Below are positions 1-8,969 of a stretch of 64,000 nucleotides of DNA, piece after piece; position 1 is the stretch's first letter, and every line of letters begins with the position of its first letter. Source of the DNA: an uncultured Collinsella sp. (GTDB lineage Bacteria > Actinomycetota > Coriobacteriia > Coriobacteriales > Coriobacteriaceae). The translations under genes and the position numbers were made by a program. The DNA lies in the NCBI GenBank assembly GCA_958350755.1, contig CATWID010000004.1:20736-84735 (forward strand), read 5' to 3'. Below the pieces are notes generated by a model. That model saw only the letters and a program-made list of their open reading frames with translations, did no database searches and had not been told where the DNA came from.

Positions 1-1481
1 CGCTCGTCACCCGCATGACTACCGATATCACCGTCATCCAAAATGCCATCGGCAATGGCTTTCGCCCCATGGTGCGCGGTCCCGTGACGCTCATCGTCGG
101 CTTGGTCTATGCGCTGGTGCTGTCGCGTCCGCTCGCCACCGTTTTCGCGATCATCCTGCCGGTGCTGGCGATCGTGCTGGGCGTTATCACCTATCGCGTC
201 AGTCCGCTCTACCGCCAGCTGCAGACCTCGATGGACCATCTCAACGGTGTGGTGCAGGAGGACCTCACCGCCGTGCGCGCCGTCAAGGCGTACGTGCGTG
301 CCGAGCACGAGGAGGCCAAGTTCGATGCCGTCAATACCGAGCTTGCGCGCACCGCGACGAAGACCTTTGGCAACGCCGTGCTCAACCTGCCGGTGTTTCA
401 GCTGTCGATGTACGTGGCGGCGCTTTCCATTCTGTGGATCGGCGGGCGCATGATTCTTGCCGGCGAGCTCGGCGTGGGCTCGCTCACGGGCTTTATGAGC
501 TATGTGCTGCTCATCATGAACTCGCTCATGATGATTTCCAACGTGTTTTTGCTGCTCACGCGCGCACTTGCCAGCGTGGAACGCATCTCGCGGGTGCTCG
601 ACGAGCGTTCGCTTATCCAGGCGCCCGACGCTGCCGCTGCCGTGCACGAGGTGGCCGACGGAAGCATCGAGTTTCGCGACGTTTCCTTTAAATACCGCGC
701 GGATGCAGCCGAGGATGTGCTCGAGCATATTGACCTTTGCATTGAGGCGGGCTCCACGGTGGGCGTGCTCGGCGGCACGGGCTCGGGCAAGAGTTCGCTT
801 GCGCAGCTAATCGCGCGCCTGTACGACGCCACCGAAGGCGCCGTACTCGTGGGCGGGCGCGATGTGCGCGACTACGACCTCGCGACCCTACGCGACGCCG
901 TGGGTATCGTGCTGCAAAAGAACGTGCTGTTTACGGGTACCGTGCGCGAGAACCTGCAGTGGGGCAATCCGCAGGCGTCGGACGATGAGCTCCTCGCGGC
1001 TTGCCGCGCGGCGTGCGTGGACGAGTTCCTGGATCGCATCGGCGGCCTTGACGGCTATCTGGGCCAGGGCGGTGCCGGTGTCTCGGGCGGGCAGAAGCAG
1101 CGCCTGTGCATCGCGCGTACATTGCTCAAGCATCCGCGTGTGCTCATCTTTGACGATTCGACCAGCGCGGTCGATATGGCGACCGACGCCAAGATTCGTG
1201 AGCATATCGCTCAGATTCCCAATACGACGGTGATTGTCATTGCGCAGCGCATTGCGAGCGTCATGGATGCCGATCGCATTATTGTGCTGGACGACGGACG
1301 TGTCCACGGCGTGGGCACGCATGAAGAGCTGCTGGCAGGCGATAGCATCTACCAGGAGATCTATGCCTCGCAGATGGAGTTTGCGGGGGATGCGGACGTC
1401 GCGGATGGCGTAAATGATCCGTCTCCCGCCGGCCTCAACGAATCAATTCAAGCCACGGAAGGAGGTGAGCGCCATGCCTAA
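1..1481 (+). CDS. ABC exporter half-transporter, degenerate-site subunit (5' partial)
   Basis: Membrane domain fused to an ATPase; pairs with the next gene as a heterodimeric exporter (multidrug/lipid type, substrate unknown). The reading frame is open to the window edge, and codons before the first Met (position 15) already fit the family, so the true start lies upstream. Counting from that Met, Walker A (GGTGSGKSS) is at 253-261, the signature VSGGQ at 356-360 and Walker B at 376-381. The catalytic Glu after Walker B is Asp (D381) and the H-loop His is Gln (Q411, in IAQRI). Both changes mark the non-hydrolysing site of asymmetric ABC exporters. The stop overlaps the next start by 8 nt, so the two are translationally coupled. 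Confidence 0.93.
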   Translation, partial: LVTRMTTDITVIQNAIGNGFRPMVRGPVTLIVGLVYALVLSRPLATVFAIILPVLAIVLGVITYRVSPLYRQLQTSMDHLNGVVQEDLTAVRAVKAYVRAEHEEAKFDAVNTELARTATKTFGNAVLNLPVFQLSMYVAALSILWIGGRMILAGELGVGSLTGFMSYVLLIMNSLMMISNVFLLLTRALASVERISRVLDERSLIQAPDAAAAVHEVADGSIEFRDVSFKYRADAAEDVLEHIDLCIEAGSTVGVLGGTGSGKSSLAQLIARLYDATEGAVLVGGRDVRDYDLATLRDAVGIVLQKNVLFTGTVRENLQWGNPQASDDELLAACRAACVDEFLDRIGGLDGYLGQGGAGVSGGQKQRLCIARTLLKHPRVLIFDDSTSAVDMATDAKIREHIAQIPNTTVIVIAQRIASVMDADRIIVLDDGRVHGVGTHEELLAGDSIYQEIYASQMEFAGDADVADGVNDPSPAGLNESIQATEGGERHA

Positions 1482-3372
1482 GACATCCGCTCAGGCCCGT
1501 CCCACCAATCTGACGCAGACGCTTCGCCGCCTGCTCTCCTACATGGGACACGCCAAGTTCTCGCTGCTCGCAGTGGGTGTGCTTGCCTCTGTTGCGGCCA
1601 TCGCAAGCCTTGCCGGTACCTACATGGTGCGCCCCATCGTCAACGGTTTGGCAACGGGCGGCGAGGAACTGCTCGCCAGGCAGGTTATCTTTACCGCTGC
1701 CATCTACGCCGCGGGCGTGCTCTCGGCTCTGGGCTACTCACAGATTATGGTGCGCGCGGCCCAGCGCGTGGTCTCCGATATCCGCCGCGACCTGTTTGCG
1801 CACATCCAGATGCTGCCGCTGAGCTACTTCGACAGCACGCGCTCGGGTGACATCATGAGCTTTTTCACCAACGATGTCGACACTGTCTCCGAGGCGCTCA
1901 ACAACAGCTTTGCCAACGTGATTCAGGCCGCCATTCAGGTTGTGGGCACCACGGCCATGCTCATCATCCTTAACTGGCAGCTCACGATTATCACGCTCGT
2001 GTGCGATGCGGCCATTGTGCTGTATGCGCGCTACTTGGGCGCGCGCTCTAAGCGCTTCTTTGCCGCCCAGCAGGCATCGCTGGGCGATTTGGACGGATAT
2101 ATCGAAGAGATGGTCTCGGGCCAAAAGGTCATCAAGGTCTTTAATCACGAGCAGGCCAACGTGGCGGGTTTTGACGTGCGCAACCAAGAGCTGCGCCGCA
2201 CCGGTGGCGCCGCGCAGGCCTACGCCAACTCGATGGTGCCCATGACCGTCGTGATTGGCTACGTCAACTATGCCATCGTCGCCGTGGCGGGCGGCATGCT
2301 CTGCATCAACGGCTTGGCCGACGTGGGTGCGCTCGCGAGCTATCTGGTCTTCGTACGCCAGGCGGCCATGCCCATCAACCAGTTTACGCAGCTGGGCAAC
2401 TTTTTGCTCAATGCGTTGGCCGGTGCCGAGCGCCTGTTTGCCGCCATGGATCTTGAGCCCGAGGTGGACGAGGGCTGCGTGGAGCTGGTGCAGACGGGCG
2501 ACGCCGCGTGGGCGTGGAAGATTCCCGAGGGCCAGGGCGTGGGCGCGTACGGGCACCTGCATGATGTGGCTGCTGTTGATGAGTCGGGCCGCGCGGTGGC
2601 TGCCGACGGTACCGAGCTTACGTGCGGCTTGGTCCCGCTTGCCGGCGACGTGCGCTTCCATGCCGTGGACTTTTCCTACGTGCCGGGCACCCGCGTGCTC
2701 ACGGATCTCAACCTGTTTGCCAAGCCGGGGCAAAAGATCGCCTTTGTGGGCTCCACAGGCGCCGGTAAGACGACCATCACCAACCTCATCAACCGCTTCT
2801 ACGAGGTCGATGACGGCGAGATCACGTACGACGGCATCGACGTCAAGCACATTGCCAAGTCCAGCCTGCGCGGGTCGCTCGGCATTGTGCTGCAAGACAC
2901 GCACCTGTTTAGCGGCACCATTGCGCAGAACATCCGCTTTGGCAAGCTCGACGCGACTGACGAAGAGGTGCGCGCCGCTGCCGAGGCAGCCTGCGCCGAC
3001 TCGTTTATCCGCCGCCTGCCTAGAGGGTACGACACGCCGGTCACGGCCGACGGCGCCAACCTGTCGCAGGGCCAGCGCCAGCTGCTCGCCATCGCGCGCG
3101 TGGCCGTCGCCGACCCGCCGGTGCTCATCCTGGACGAGGCTACGAGCTCCATCGACACGCGCACCGAAAAGCTCATCGAGCGCGGTATGGACCGCATCAT
3201 GCGCGGACGCACCACGTTTATGATCGCGCACCGCCTGTCCACCGTGCGCGATGCCGACGCGATTATGGTCCTCGAACACGGCCGCATCATCGAGCGCGGC
3301 ACGCACGAAGAGTTGCTCGCCCAGCACGGCGAGTACTGGCAGCTGGCGCATGGCTTAAAAGAGTTGGATTAA
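1474..3372 (+). CDS. ABC exporter half-transporter, catalytic-site subunit
   Basis: 632-aa permease-ATPase, partner of the preceding gene. Start chosen at ATG 1474 because a strong GGAAGGAGGTGAG lies just upstream; an earlier in-frame ATG at 1414 lacks this. Residues 1-330 form the membrane domain. An insertion of about 60 residues (about 340-400) precedes the ATPase. Walker A GSTGAGKTT is at 426-434, Walker B LILDEA at 551-556 and the H-loop His at 586, all canonical. The signature is LSQGQ (530-534) instead of LSGGQ, the expected complement to the degenerate Walker B and H-loop of the partner. The pair therefore has one active and one inactive ATP site. Substrate cannot be deduced. Confidence 0.95.
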   Translation: MPKTSAQARPTNLTQTLRRLLSYMGHAKFSLLAVGVLASVAAIASLAGTYMVRPIVNGLATGGEELLARQVIFTAAIYAAGVLSALGYSQIMVRAAQRVVSDIRRDLFAHIQMLPLSYFDSTRSGDIMSFFTNDVDTVSEALNNSFANVIQAAIQVVGTTAMLIILNWQLTIITLVCDAAIVLYARYLGARSKRFFAAQQASLGDLDGYIEEMVSGQKVIKVFNHEQANVAGFDVRNQELRRTGGAAQAYANSMVPMTVVIGYVNYAIVAVAGGMLCINGLADVGALASYLVFVRQAAMPINQFTQLGNFLLNALAGAERLFAAMDLEPEVDEGCVELVQTGDAAWAWKIPEGQGVGAYGHLHDVAAVDESGRAVAADGTELTCGLVPLAGDVRFHAVDFSYVPGTRVLTDLNLFAKPGQKIAFVGSTGAGKTTITNLINRFYEVDDGEITYDGIDVKHIAKSSLRGSLGIVLQDTHLFSGTIAQNIRFGKLDATDEEVRAAAEAACADSFIRRLPRGYDTPVTADGANLSQGQRQLLAIARVAVADPPVLILDEATSSIDTRTEKLIERGMDRIMRGRTTFMIAHRLSTVRDADAIMVLEHGRIIERGTHEELLAQHGEYWQLAHGLKELD

Positions 3373-3420
3373 CCCGTTCGAGCACGATGCTTTGACCCTC
3401 CGTGCCTCTCACCTCGCCTC

Positions 3421-3485
3421 AAACCATCACAACATTCGACGTTTTTTGCCAAAACCGGGAAAAGCATCGAATGTTGTGATGGTTT
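3421..3485. repeat. 65-bp palindromic element, family A copy 1
   Basis: Exactly 65 bp with 19-bp terminal inverted repeats beginning AAACCATCACAACATTCGA. The 27-bp centre reads CGTTTTTTGCC then AAAACCGGGAAAAGCA. Lies between the ABC exporter and the orphan gene at 3587. Same orientation as copy 2 (4663); copies 3 and 4 are in the opposite orientation. Confidence 0.9.
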
Positions 3486-3586
3486 TTCTACCACTCGACC
3501 GGGTGGAATCGCTTTCTTGCGCGCGAAGGTGTGCGGACCCGTGGGCAGGGGAATAAGATTGGTTATCCGACTCCATTGGGGGGCTC

Positions 3587-4624
3587 ATGGACCTGCCGAT
3601 CGTCCTGTCCCATAAGACTGCCTGGCTGTACCACAACGTGGCGCGCCCGTCCGAGCCGCTCTCGCGGGCAAGCAGCCTATACGATGAGGACTCGCTTGCT
3701 AACGAGGCGGAGCCAACTGCGGGCCTGCCCAAATTGGGGCTCGATGCCAAGGGGCTGAGGGCTTCAACGGCAGTCGGGATCGTTACCGACTATCTGGTTT
3801 CGCTTGGTATTCCACGAGAAGAACTCAATCATATCGATACGCTCGTCAACTTCGATTTTGAGCGCTCGACGCCGACTGGATTTAGGTGCCACGTGTTTGG
3901 AGCGCCGGTACCTCCAGGCCATCTTATCGAGGTGGCAGAGGACCTTCTGGTGGTTGATGAGGTCATGTGCTTTGTCCAAGCGGGTTCGTGGATGAGCGAG
4001 CCCGAGCAGCTGGAATATGGCTACGAGATCTGTGCCCGGTACCATTTGAATCATCTGTCGACAGGCGATTATATCGAGATGGGGCAGAGGTATACCGTTG
4101 CCGACTTGATTGCTTATTGCAATGAGAACCGATCTCGTCAGGGGGCTGTACGCGCGGCCGCCGTGCTCAGGCGCGTGCGCGACGGCTCGCGTTCGCCCAT
4201 GGAGACGGCCACCGCAATCATGGTCGTCGCGAAACGTTCCCAGGGAGGGCTGGGATACGTCAAGATCGAGCTCAACCATCGGGTCGATGTTCCCAGCGAG
4301 TTCAAATATCTCGCAAAGGCCGGGTATTTCGAGATCGACGTATATGCGCCTGCGAGCGGTACGGGGATTGAATATAACGGCTCGGACCATCTTGATAAAC
4401 AGCGCAGCGCGTCGGATGCGGAGCGTATGACCGTGCTGAGCGCGCTGGGCTTTAGGATGATCGTCCTCACCGGGACTCAGTTTGCCCACCAGCTGCAATT
4501 GCACCGGGCGATGAACGCCATCGCACTCGCTATGGGCCTCAAGTGCGACCGAAGCGAAGCATTCCAAAAGCGGCAGAACGACCTGCGGGAATTCGTGATT
4601 CGACACTGGGACGGCGGCCTTTAG
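3587..4624 (+). CDS. Orphan protein with DUF559/Vsr-like nuclease-type C-terminus
   Basis: 345 aa, no signal peptide or membrane segment; start has a G-rich site (TTGGGGGGCTC) before ATG. I do not recognise the whole protein. Residues about 205-215 (RSPMETATAI) and 255-290 (EYNGSDHL, then DAERMTVL and a Leu/Ile-rich strand) resemble the core of DUF559/Vsr-like PD-(D/E)XK domains, which also occur as the C-terminal part of AbiEi-like proteins. The catalytic pattern is suggestive only. The N-terminal 200 residues match nothing I know. The gene stands alone, flanked on both sides by family A palindromes in the same orientation. It may be a solitary nuclease-fold or toxin/antitoxin-related protein. 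Confidence 0.6.
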   Translation: MDLPIVLSHKTAWLYHNVARPSEPLSRASSLYDEDSLANEAEPTAGLPKLGLDAKGLRASTAVGIVTDYLVSLGIPREELNHIDTLVNFDFERSTPTGFRCHVFGAPVPPGHLIEVAEDLLVVDEVMCFVQAGSWMSEPEQLEYGYEICARYHLNHLSTGDYIEMGQRYTVADLIAYCNENRSRQGAVRAAAVLRRVRDGSRSPMETATAIMVVAKRSQGGLGYVKIELNHRVDVPSEFKYLAKAGYFEIDVYAPASGTGIEYNGSDHLDKQRSASDAERMTVLSALGFRMIVLTGTQFAHQLQLHRAMNAIALAMGLKCDRSEAFQKRQNDLREFVIRHWDGGL

Positions 4625-4662
4625 GGGCGCTTTGGCCCTTCTGCGGGGTGCCGTGGGCAGGC

Positions 4663-4727
4663 AAACCATCACAACATTCGACGGTTTTCGCCAAAATCGG
4701 GAAAAGCATCGAATGTTGTGATGGTCT
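4663..4727. repeat. 65-bp palindromic element, family A copy 2
   Basis: 65 bp, same orientation as copy 1. The right arm carries one mismatch (GGTC instead of GGTT). Lies 38 bp after the orphan gene stop and 130 bp before moaA. Confidence 0.9.
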
Positions 4728-4857
4728 GTGTTGAGGATGGGCTTGGAAAGTCCGTTTTGCTCGAAGCGACCTGTCCTGTCGTACGGGTGTCGGCATGATT
4801 CTCTCGTGGGGTATTATGTTTTCCGAAGAATAAAACGCCGCGTGAGGGGAGGGCTGC

Positions 4858-5913
4858 GTGGACGGGCACGTGCAACACGACGGCTTTGGCCGCGATATTA
4901 ACTACCTGCGCATTGCCGTTACCGACAAGTGCAATTTCCGCTGCATTTACTGCATGCCGGCCGATGGCGTGGCGCCCCGTGCGCACGACGAGCTGCTCAG
5001 CGCCGAGGAAATCGCCCGCTTTGTGCGCTTGGTGGCGGGGGAGGGCATTCGTCGCGTACGCCTGACGGGCGGCGAGCCGCTGGTCAGCCGCCGTATCATT
5101 CCACTCATTCGCGACATCCGCGCGATTCCGCAGATCGAGGACATCTCGCTTACCACCAACGGTGCCCTGCTGCCCAAGCTGGCGCCGCAGCTCAAAGACG
5201 CCGGGCTTGATCGCGTCAACATTTCACTCGATACGCTCGACCCCGTGATGTTTGGAAAGATCACGCGCCTGGGCCGGCTCGAGGAGACCATGGCTGGCAT
5301 CGATGCGGCGCTGGCTTGGGGCTTTGAGCCCGTTAAGGTCAACTGCGTTGTTGTGCGCCGGCTCAACCAGGATGTGGCGGCCCTTGCGCGGCTCACGCTC
5401 GACCGCCCCATCCACCTGCGCTTTATCGAATATATGCCCATCGGCGACGAGCGCACGAGCTCGCATTGCGCTGTGGACCCGCATGCGCCCGCGCTCAATC
5501 CCGAGCTGTGGGACGCGAGCGATACCGTGCCGAGCGACGAGCTGCGGGCGCGCATCAATGCCGGGGCCGCCGCGACGGGACTGGGCGAGCTCGAGCCGCT
5601 CGACATCAACGATGCTCCTGCCGGCGCGGGCCCTGCGCGCTATTGGCACTTTCCGGGCGCGGCGGGAACGGTCGGCTTTATTAGCGCCATGTCCAACCAT
5701 TTTTGTGCGAACTGCAACCGTCTTCGCCTGACGGCCGACGGAAACGTGCGTCCGTGCCTGTTCAGCGATGCCGAGTATTCGGTGCGCGACGCCCTGCGCC
5801 GTGGTGATGATATGCAGGTACTTTCGATTTGGCGCGATGCCGTCGCCCACAAACCGCAGGAACACGCGATAATTGAGGGCACGCAACGATTTATGTCCCA
5901 AATCGGAGGATGA
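4858..5913 (+). CDS. moaA: GTP 3',8-cyclase (molybdenum cofactor step 1)
   Basis: 351-aa radical SAM enzyme converting GTP to 3',8-cyclo-GTP in cytosolic molybdopterin synthesis. GTG start at 4858 with GAGGGGAGGG before it. The N-terminal radical SAM cluster is C25, C29, C32 (CNFRCIYC). The glycine-rich SAM site is RLTGGEPL. The C-terminal cluster is CANCNRLRL followed by a further Cys (RPCLFS). The protein ends in SQIGG, the double-glycine tail that MoaA needs for activity. The stop is 4 nt before the moaC-mobB start, so the two are one operon and catalyse consecutive steps. Confidence 0.97.
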   Translation: MDGHVQHDGFGRDINYLRIAVTDKCNFRCIYCMPADGVAPRAHDELLSAEEIARFVRLVAGEGIRRVRLTGGEPLVSRRIIPLIRDIRAIPQIEDISLTTNGALLPKLAPQLKDAGLDRVNISLDTLDPVMFGKITRLGRLEETMAGIDAALAWGFEPVKVNCVVVRRLNQDVAALARLTLDRPIHLRFIEYMPIGDERTSSHCAVDPHAPALNPELWDASDTVPSDELRARINAGAAATGLGELEPLDINDAPAGAGPARYWHFPGAAGTVGFISAMSNHFCANCNRLRLTADGNVRPCLFSDAEYSVRDALRRGDDMQVLSIWRDAVAHKPQEHAIIEGTQRFMSQIGG

Positions 5914-5917
5914 TCAT

Positions 5918-7222
5918 ATGGCCAAGAGCAGGTACGCCGATGCTACCAAGGCCGCTCGCAGGGCCGCGATGTCTGCCCACAAAGTCACGGCTGCGGCGAA
6001 TGCTAGCAACGCCGACGCGTCCGCGCAGCCGACTGCCAGCGCTGCCACCGAGCCCGCCCGCGACGCCCGTCGCGACGAGCTGACGCACGTGGGCGCCAAG
6101 GGCGAGGTACGCATGGTCGACGTGTCCGACAAGGCCGAGACCCATCGCATCGCCATCGCCGAGGGCACCATCCTCATGCACCCCGAGACGCAGGCCATGG
6201 TGCTGCAGGACCGCGCCAAAAAGGGCGATGTGCTCGCCTGCGCGCGCGTGGCGGGCATTATGGCCATCAAGCGCACGAGCGACATCATTCCCATGTGCCA
6301 TCCGCTGCTCATTACCAAGAGCAAGTGCGACATTGCGCCCATCGCTGCGGCGGGGACGCCGGCCGATGACGTGCCCGAGGGCTGGGCGCCGGCGCGCGCG
6401 GACGGGCAGGTTGGCTTTCACGTGCTGGTCACGGCGGGCGTGACGGGCAAGACGGGTATTGAGATGGAGGCGCTGACCGGCGCGAGTGCCGCATGCCTTA
6501 CGATCTATGACATGTGCAAGGCGGTCGATCGCGGCATGGAGATCGTCGACGTTCGCCTGCTGCACAAGGAAGGCGGCCGCTCGGGCGTGTGGGATCGTGC
6601 AGAGCGTCAGGCCGCTGCTGTTGAGGCCGTGACCGCTGACGGTGCCGCGCCCGCGAGCGCGTCTGCTGCCGTCGCGCCCGCAGCTCCGGCGCCGGCCGTC
6701 CCCGCGATCGCGTTTATCGGCTACCAAAATTCGGGCAAGACCACGCTCGTCGAGAAGGTTATCGCCGAGCTCACCCGCCGCGGTCTGCGCGTGGGTTCGC
6801 TCAAGCATCATGGGCATCACGGCTTTGATATCGATGTGCCCGCTAAGGACACCTGGCGCCATCACCAGGCCGGATCCAAGCACGTGGGCCTCATCTGCGC
6901 CACGCGTTGGGCGGAGTATGCCGACACGCGCGAGGAGAACGAGATGCCCGCGCGCGAGCTGCTGTCGCGCTACAACGATGTCGATGTGGTGATCATCGAG
7001 GGCTACAAGACCGAGGGCTTCGACAACATCGTGGTCGCGCGCTCCGGTGTCGACCGTCTGCGCGGCAAGAGCTCACTCGACCTGGTCGACGGTCGTACGC
7101 TGGCCATTGCCTGCAACGAGGCCCTGGCACGCCAGGCCTTCGACGCCGGCTTTGCGACCCGAGCCATCAACATCAACGACGCCCGAGCCATCTGTGATCT
7201 TATCCAAGACCATCTGGCCTAA
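5918..7222 (+). CDS. moaC: MoaC-MobB fusion: cyclic pyranopterin monophosphate synthase + MGD GTP-binding protein
   Basis: 434 aa; ATG at 5918 preceded by GGAGGA. An Ala-rich linker fills residues 1-55. A complete MoaC domain (about 58-225) follows, with IPMCHPL (C127, H128), GIEMEALTGASAACLTIYD and KAVDRG, which form the active site that makes cyclic pyranopterin monophosphate. An Ala/Pro linker (230-258) joins it to a MobB domain with P-loop GYQNSGKTT (from residue 268), KHHGHHGFD and EGYKTEGF. MobB binds GTP and helps attach GMP to molybdopterin. The two are normally separate proteins; here they are one reading frame directly downstream of moaA. No other moa/moe gene is in the window. Confidence 0.95.
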   Translation: MAKSRYADATKAARRAAMSAHKVTAAANASNADASAQPTASAATEPARDARRDELTHVGAKGEVRMVDVSDKAETHRIAIAEGTILMHPETQAMVLQDRAKKGDVLACARVAGIMAIKRTSDIIPMCHPLLITKSKCDIAPIAAAGTPADDVPEGWAPARADGQVGFHVLVTAGVTGKTGIEMEALTGASAACLTIYDMCKAVDRGMEIVDVRLLHKEGGRSGVWDRAERQAAAVEAVTADGAAPASASAAVAPAAPAPAVPAIAFIGYQNSGKTTLVEKVIAELTRRGLRVGSLKHHGHHGFDIDVPAKDTWRHHQAGSKHVGLICATRWAEYADTREENEMPARELLSRYNDVDVVIIEGYKTEGFDNIVVARSGVDRLRGKSSLDLVDGRTLAIACNEALARQAFDAGFATRAININDARAICDLIQDHLA

Positions 7223-7261
7223 AACCTGCCAAAAAGGGACAGGTTTATTTTGGCAGGTTTT
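7221..7261. repeat. Family B palindrome, arm variant 1
   Basis: 14-bp perfect arms AAAACCTGCCAAAA / TTTTGGCAGGTTTT around a core containing AGGGACAGGTT. The left arm begins inside the moaC-mobB stop codon, so the element sits directly at the gene end. Confidence 0.8.
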
Positions 7262-7280
7262 ATCTGGGCAAACGTCATTT

Positions 7281-7313
7281 CCACCACAAAGGGGCCAGGC
7301 ACCTTTGTGGTGG
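7281..7313. repeat. Family B palindrome, CCACCACAAA arms
   Basis: 33 bp: 12-bp arms CCACCACAAAGG / CCTTTGTGGTGG around GGCCAGGCA. Followed by TTTTTG, so it could also act as intrinsic terminator for the moa operon. Confidence 0.85.
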
Positions 7314-7345
7314 TTTTTGTTTTAGTAGATGTGTGGGACATGCCT

Positions 7346-7351
7346 TATAAT
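7346..7351 (+). promoter_or_regulatory. Candidate -10 box (TATAAT) upstream of MFS gene
   Basis: Perfect TATAAT 137 bp before the MFS start. No good -35 is visible 16-18 bp upstream, so support is only the hexamer and its position in the intergenic gap. Confidence 0.3.
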
Positions 7352-7487
7352 CTACCAAGTAGTTCATGACGGGCGAAAAACGGAGAGAAGGGGCTTGATG
7401 CGTCCTTAATGTTTCATGCGGATAGATTGATTTGACAGACGGTGGCGAATACCCACCGCCCGTATTCGTATGAAACAAGGAGTCTCC

Positions 7488-8768
7488 ATGCTCGCCTCTC
7501 TTTTCTCAAAGCCTCAATCATCGCTGTCCGTGCAGGCCAAGCGCCTGGTGGCGATGCGCTTTCTCATCTACACCGGGTTTCAGACCAGCTACTTTATCGG
7601 CGTTATCGGAACACTCACCTATGCGGACGGCGCTTCGGTCGTCGCGACATCGCTGGCCGTCCTGTTTATGAATGTATTTGTGATCCTGGGATCCTTTGCG
7701 GGCGGCGCGGCGCTCGACGCCTGGGGCCCGCGCCGTCATTTCTTGCTGAGCATCGTGGGCACGTTGGCAACCGGCGCGGCAATCCTCGCCTTTGGTAGCG
7801 CGACCGGAACAGTCCTTGCCGGCGCGGTACTCCTGGGCTTTGTGATGGGGTTCGCGCAGCCCATCGCCACATCCTATCCGGCCTATCTCACCGACGACCC
7901 CGTCGAGCTCAAAGACATCAACTCCGCCATCGCCATGTTCTCAAACGTGAGTATCGTCGTTGGCCCCACGCTGGGCGGCTTTGTCGCGGCGGCTGCATCG
8001 TCGCGCGCGGTGTTCGTGCTCATGATGCTCTTTACCGTGTTGGCGTTCGTCGTCAGTTGGGGCTTTAGGCCGCAGGCCAGCCATGTCGCCGGACATGTGG
8101 ATGCCGATTCGGCAGAGGAAGGGGAGCGTGCGGGACAAAGCTCCAACCCCAGCATATCCACCCGTGCAACCTTCGCGACCAGCATCAAGACGGTCTTTAC
8201 CAACAGCGTCCTCGCCCTGCTGTTCTGCATTATTTTCCTTTCGAACTTTGGCTATGGCGCCTTCGATCCACTGGAGTCATTCTTCTACCGTGATGTCCTA
8301 CACGTCGGAGTCGAGTGGATGGGCTGGCTCTCGTCGGCCAGCGGCGTCGGCGCGGTGCTGGGCGCCGTGGTAGCGCTTCGCTTGCCGCCGCGCCTCGTCA
8401 GCCTCAAAACACTGCTCGTGGCGCTTATGTCCGTGGGCCTGGGAAGCCTGCTCTATGTGGGGACGCCGTACGTTGGCGTTGCCCTCGTTGGCCAGATTGC
8501 CCTGGGCATAGCCTGGGGTGTCGTCAACCCGCTCCACAACACCATTGTGCAAACGGCGGCACCGCTCGAACAACTCGGCCGCGTGAACTCGGTTATGGGC
8601 TTTGGCAACATGTTCGCCGGCGTGGCCCCGCTGGCGATTGCCCCGTGGCTGGCGGCAACATTTGGCGTACAGCGGACACTCGTGGGAGCGGGCATGGTCG
8701 TGACGGCGGTCCCTGCGGCGCTGCTGCTGTTTGGACGTCGGCATCTGGATCGTGCCACAAAGCAGTAA
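7488..8768 (+). CDS. Major facilitator superfamily permease
   Basis: 426-aa integral membrane protein with about 12 hydrophobic segments and a hydrophilic central loop (about residues 195-225), the usual MFS 6+6 layout. Start taken at ATG 7488, 7 nt after CAAGGAG; the in-frame ATG at 7470 lies before that ribosome site. The loop between TM2 and TM3 (DAWGPRRHFL) fits the MFS G-x-x-x-D-R/K-x-G-R-R-type motif. The family exports drugs or metabolites by proton antiport, but nothing here identifies the substrate. Monocistronic, flanked by repeat elements. Confidence 0.88.
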   Translation: MLASLFSKPQSSLSVQAKRLVAMRFLIYTGFQTSYFIGVIGTLTYADGASVVATSLAVLFMNVFVILGSFAGGAALDAWGPRRHFLLSIVGTLATGAAILAFGSATGTVLAGAVLLGFVMGFAQPIATSYPAYLTDDPVELKDINSAIAMFSNVSIVVGPTLGGFVAAAASSRAVFVLMMLFTVLAFVVSWGFRPQASHVAGHVDADSAEEGERAGQSSNPSISTRATFATSIKTVFTNSVLALLFCIIFLSNFGYGAFDPLESFFYRDVLHVGVEWMGWLSSASGVGAVLGAVVALRLPPRLVSLKTLLVALMSVGLGSLLYVGTPYVGVALVGQIALGIAWGVVNPLHNTIVQTAAPLEQLGRVNSVMGFGNMFAGVAPLAIAPWLAATFGVQRTLVGAGMVVTAVPAALLLFGRRHLDRATKQ

Positions 8769-8833
8769 AAACCATCACAACATTCGATGAAAATCGCGAT
8801 TTTGCCGAATAACGTCGAATGTTGTGATGGTTT
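8769..8833. repeat. 65-bp palindromic element, family A copy 3
   Basis: 65 bp, perfect 19-bp arms, immediately after the MFS stop codon. Its centre aligns with copies 1 and 2 only when reverse-complemented, so it is in the opposite orientation. A family B palindrome follows 15 bp later. Confidence 0.9.
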
Positions 8834-8848
8834 GCGCCCCGGGCCAGG

Positions 8849-8880
8849 CCACCACAAGGGGGGGCAGGCACCTTTGTGGC
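8849..8880. repeat. Family B palindrome, degenerate copy
   Basis: CCACCACAAG, a G-run, GCAGGCACC and TTTGTGGCG: recognisable as family B but with an enlarged G-tract and imperfect right arm. Confidence 0.65.
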
Positions 8881-8969
8881 GATCGGGGCCCAACGGCCTG
8901 CGCCTTGGTATACCATGTACGCCGTTCACGACCACACCCCACACCGCCGCGCTACCCAGAAAGGCCCCC

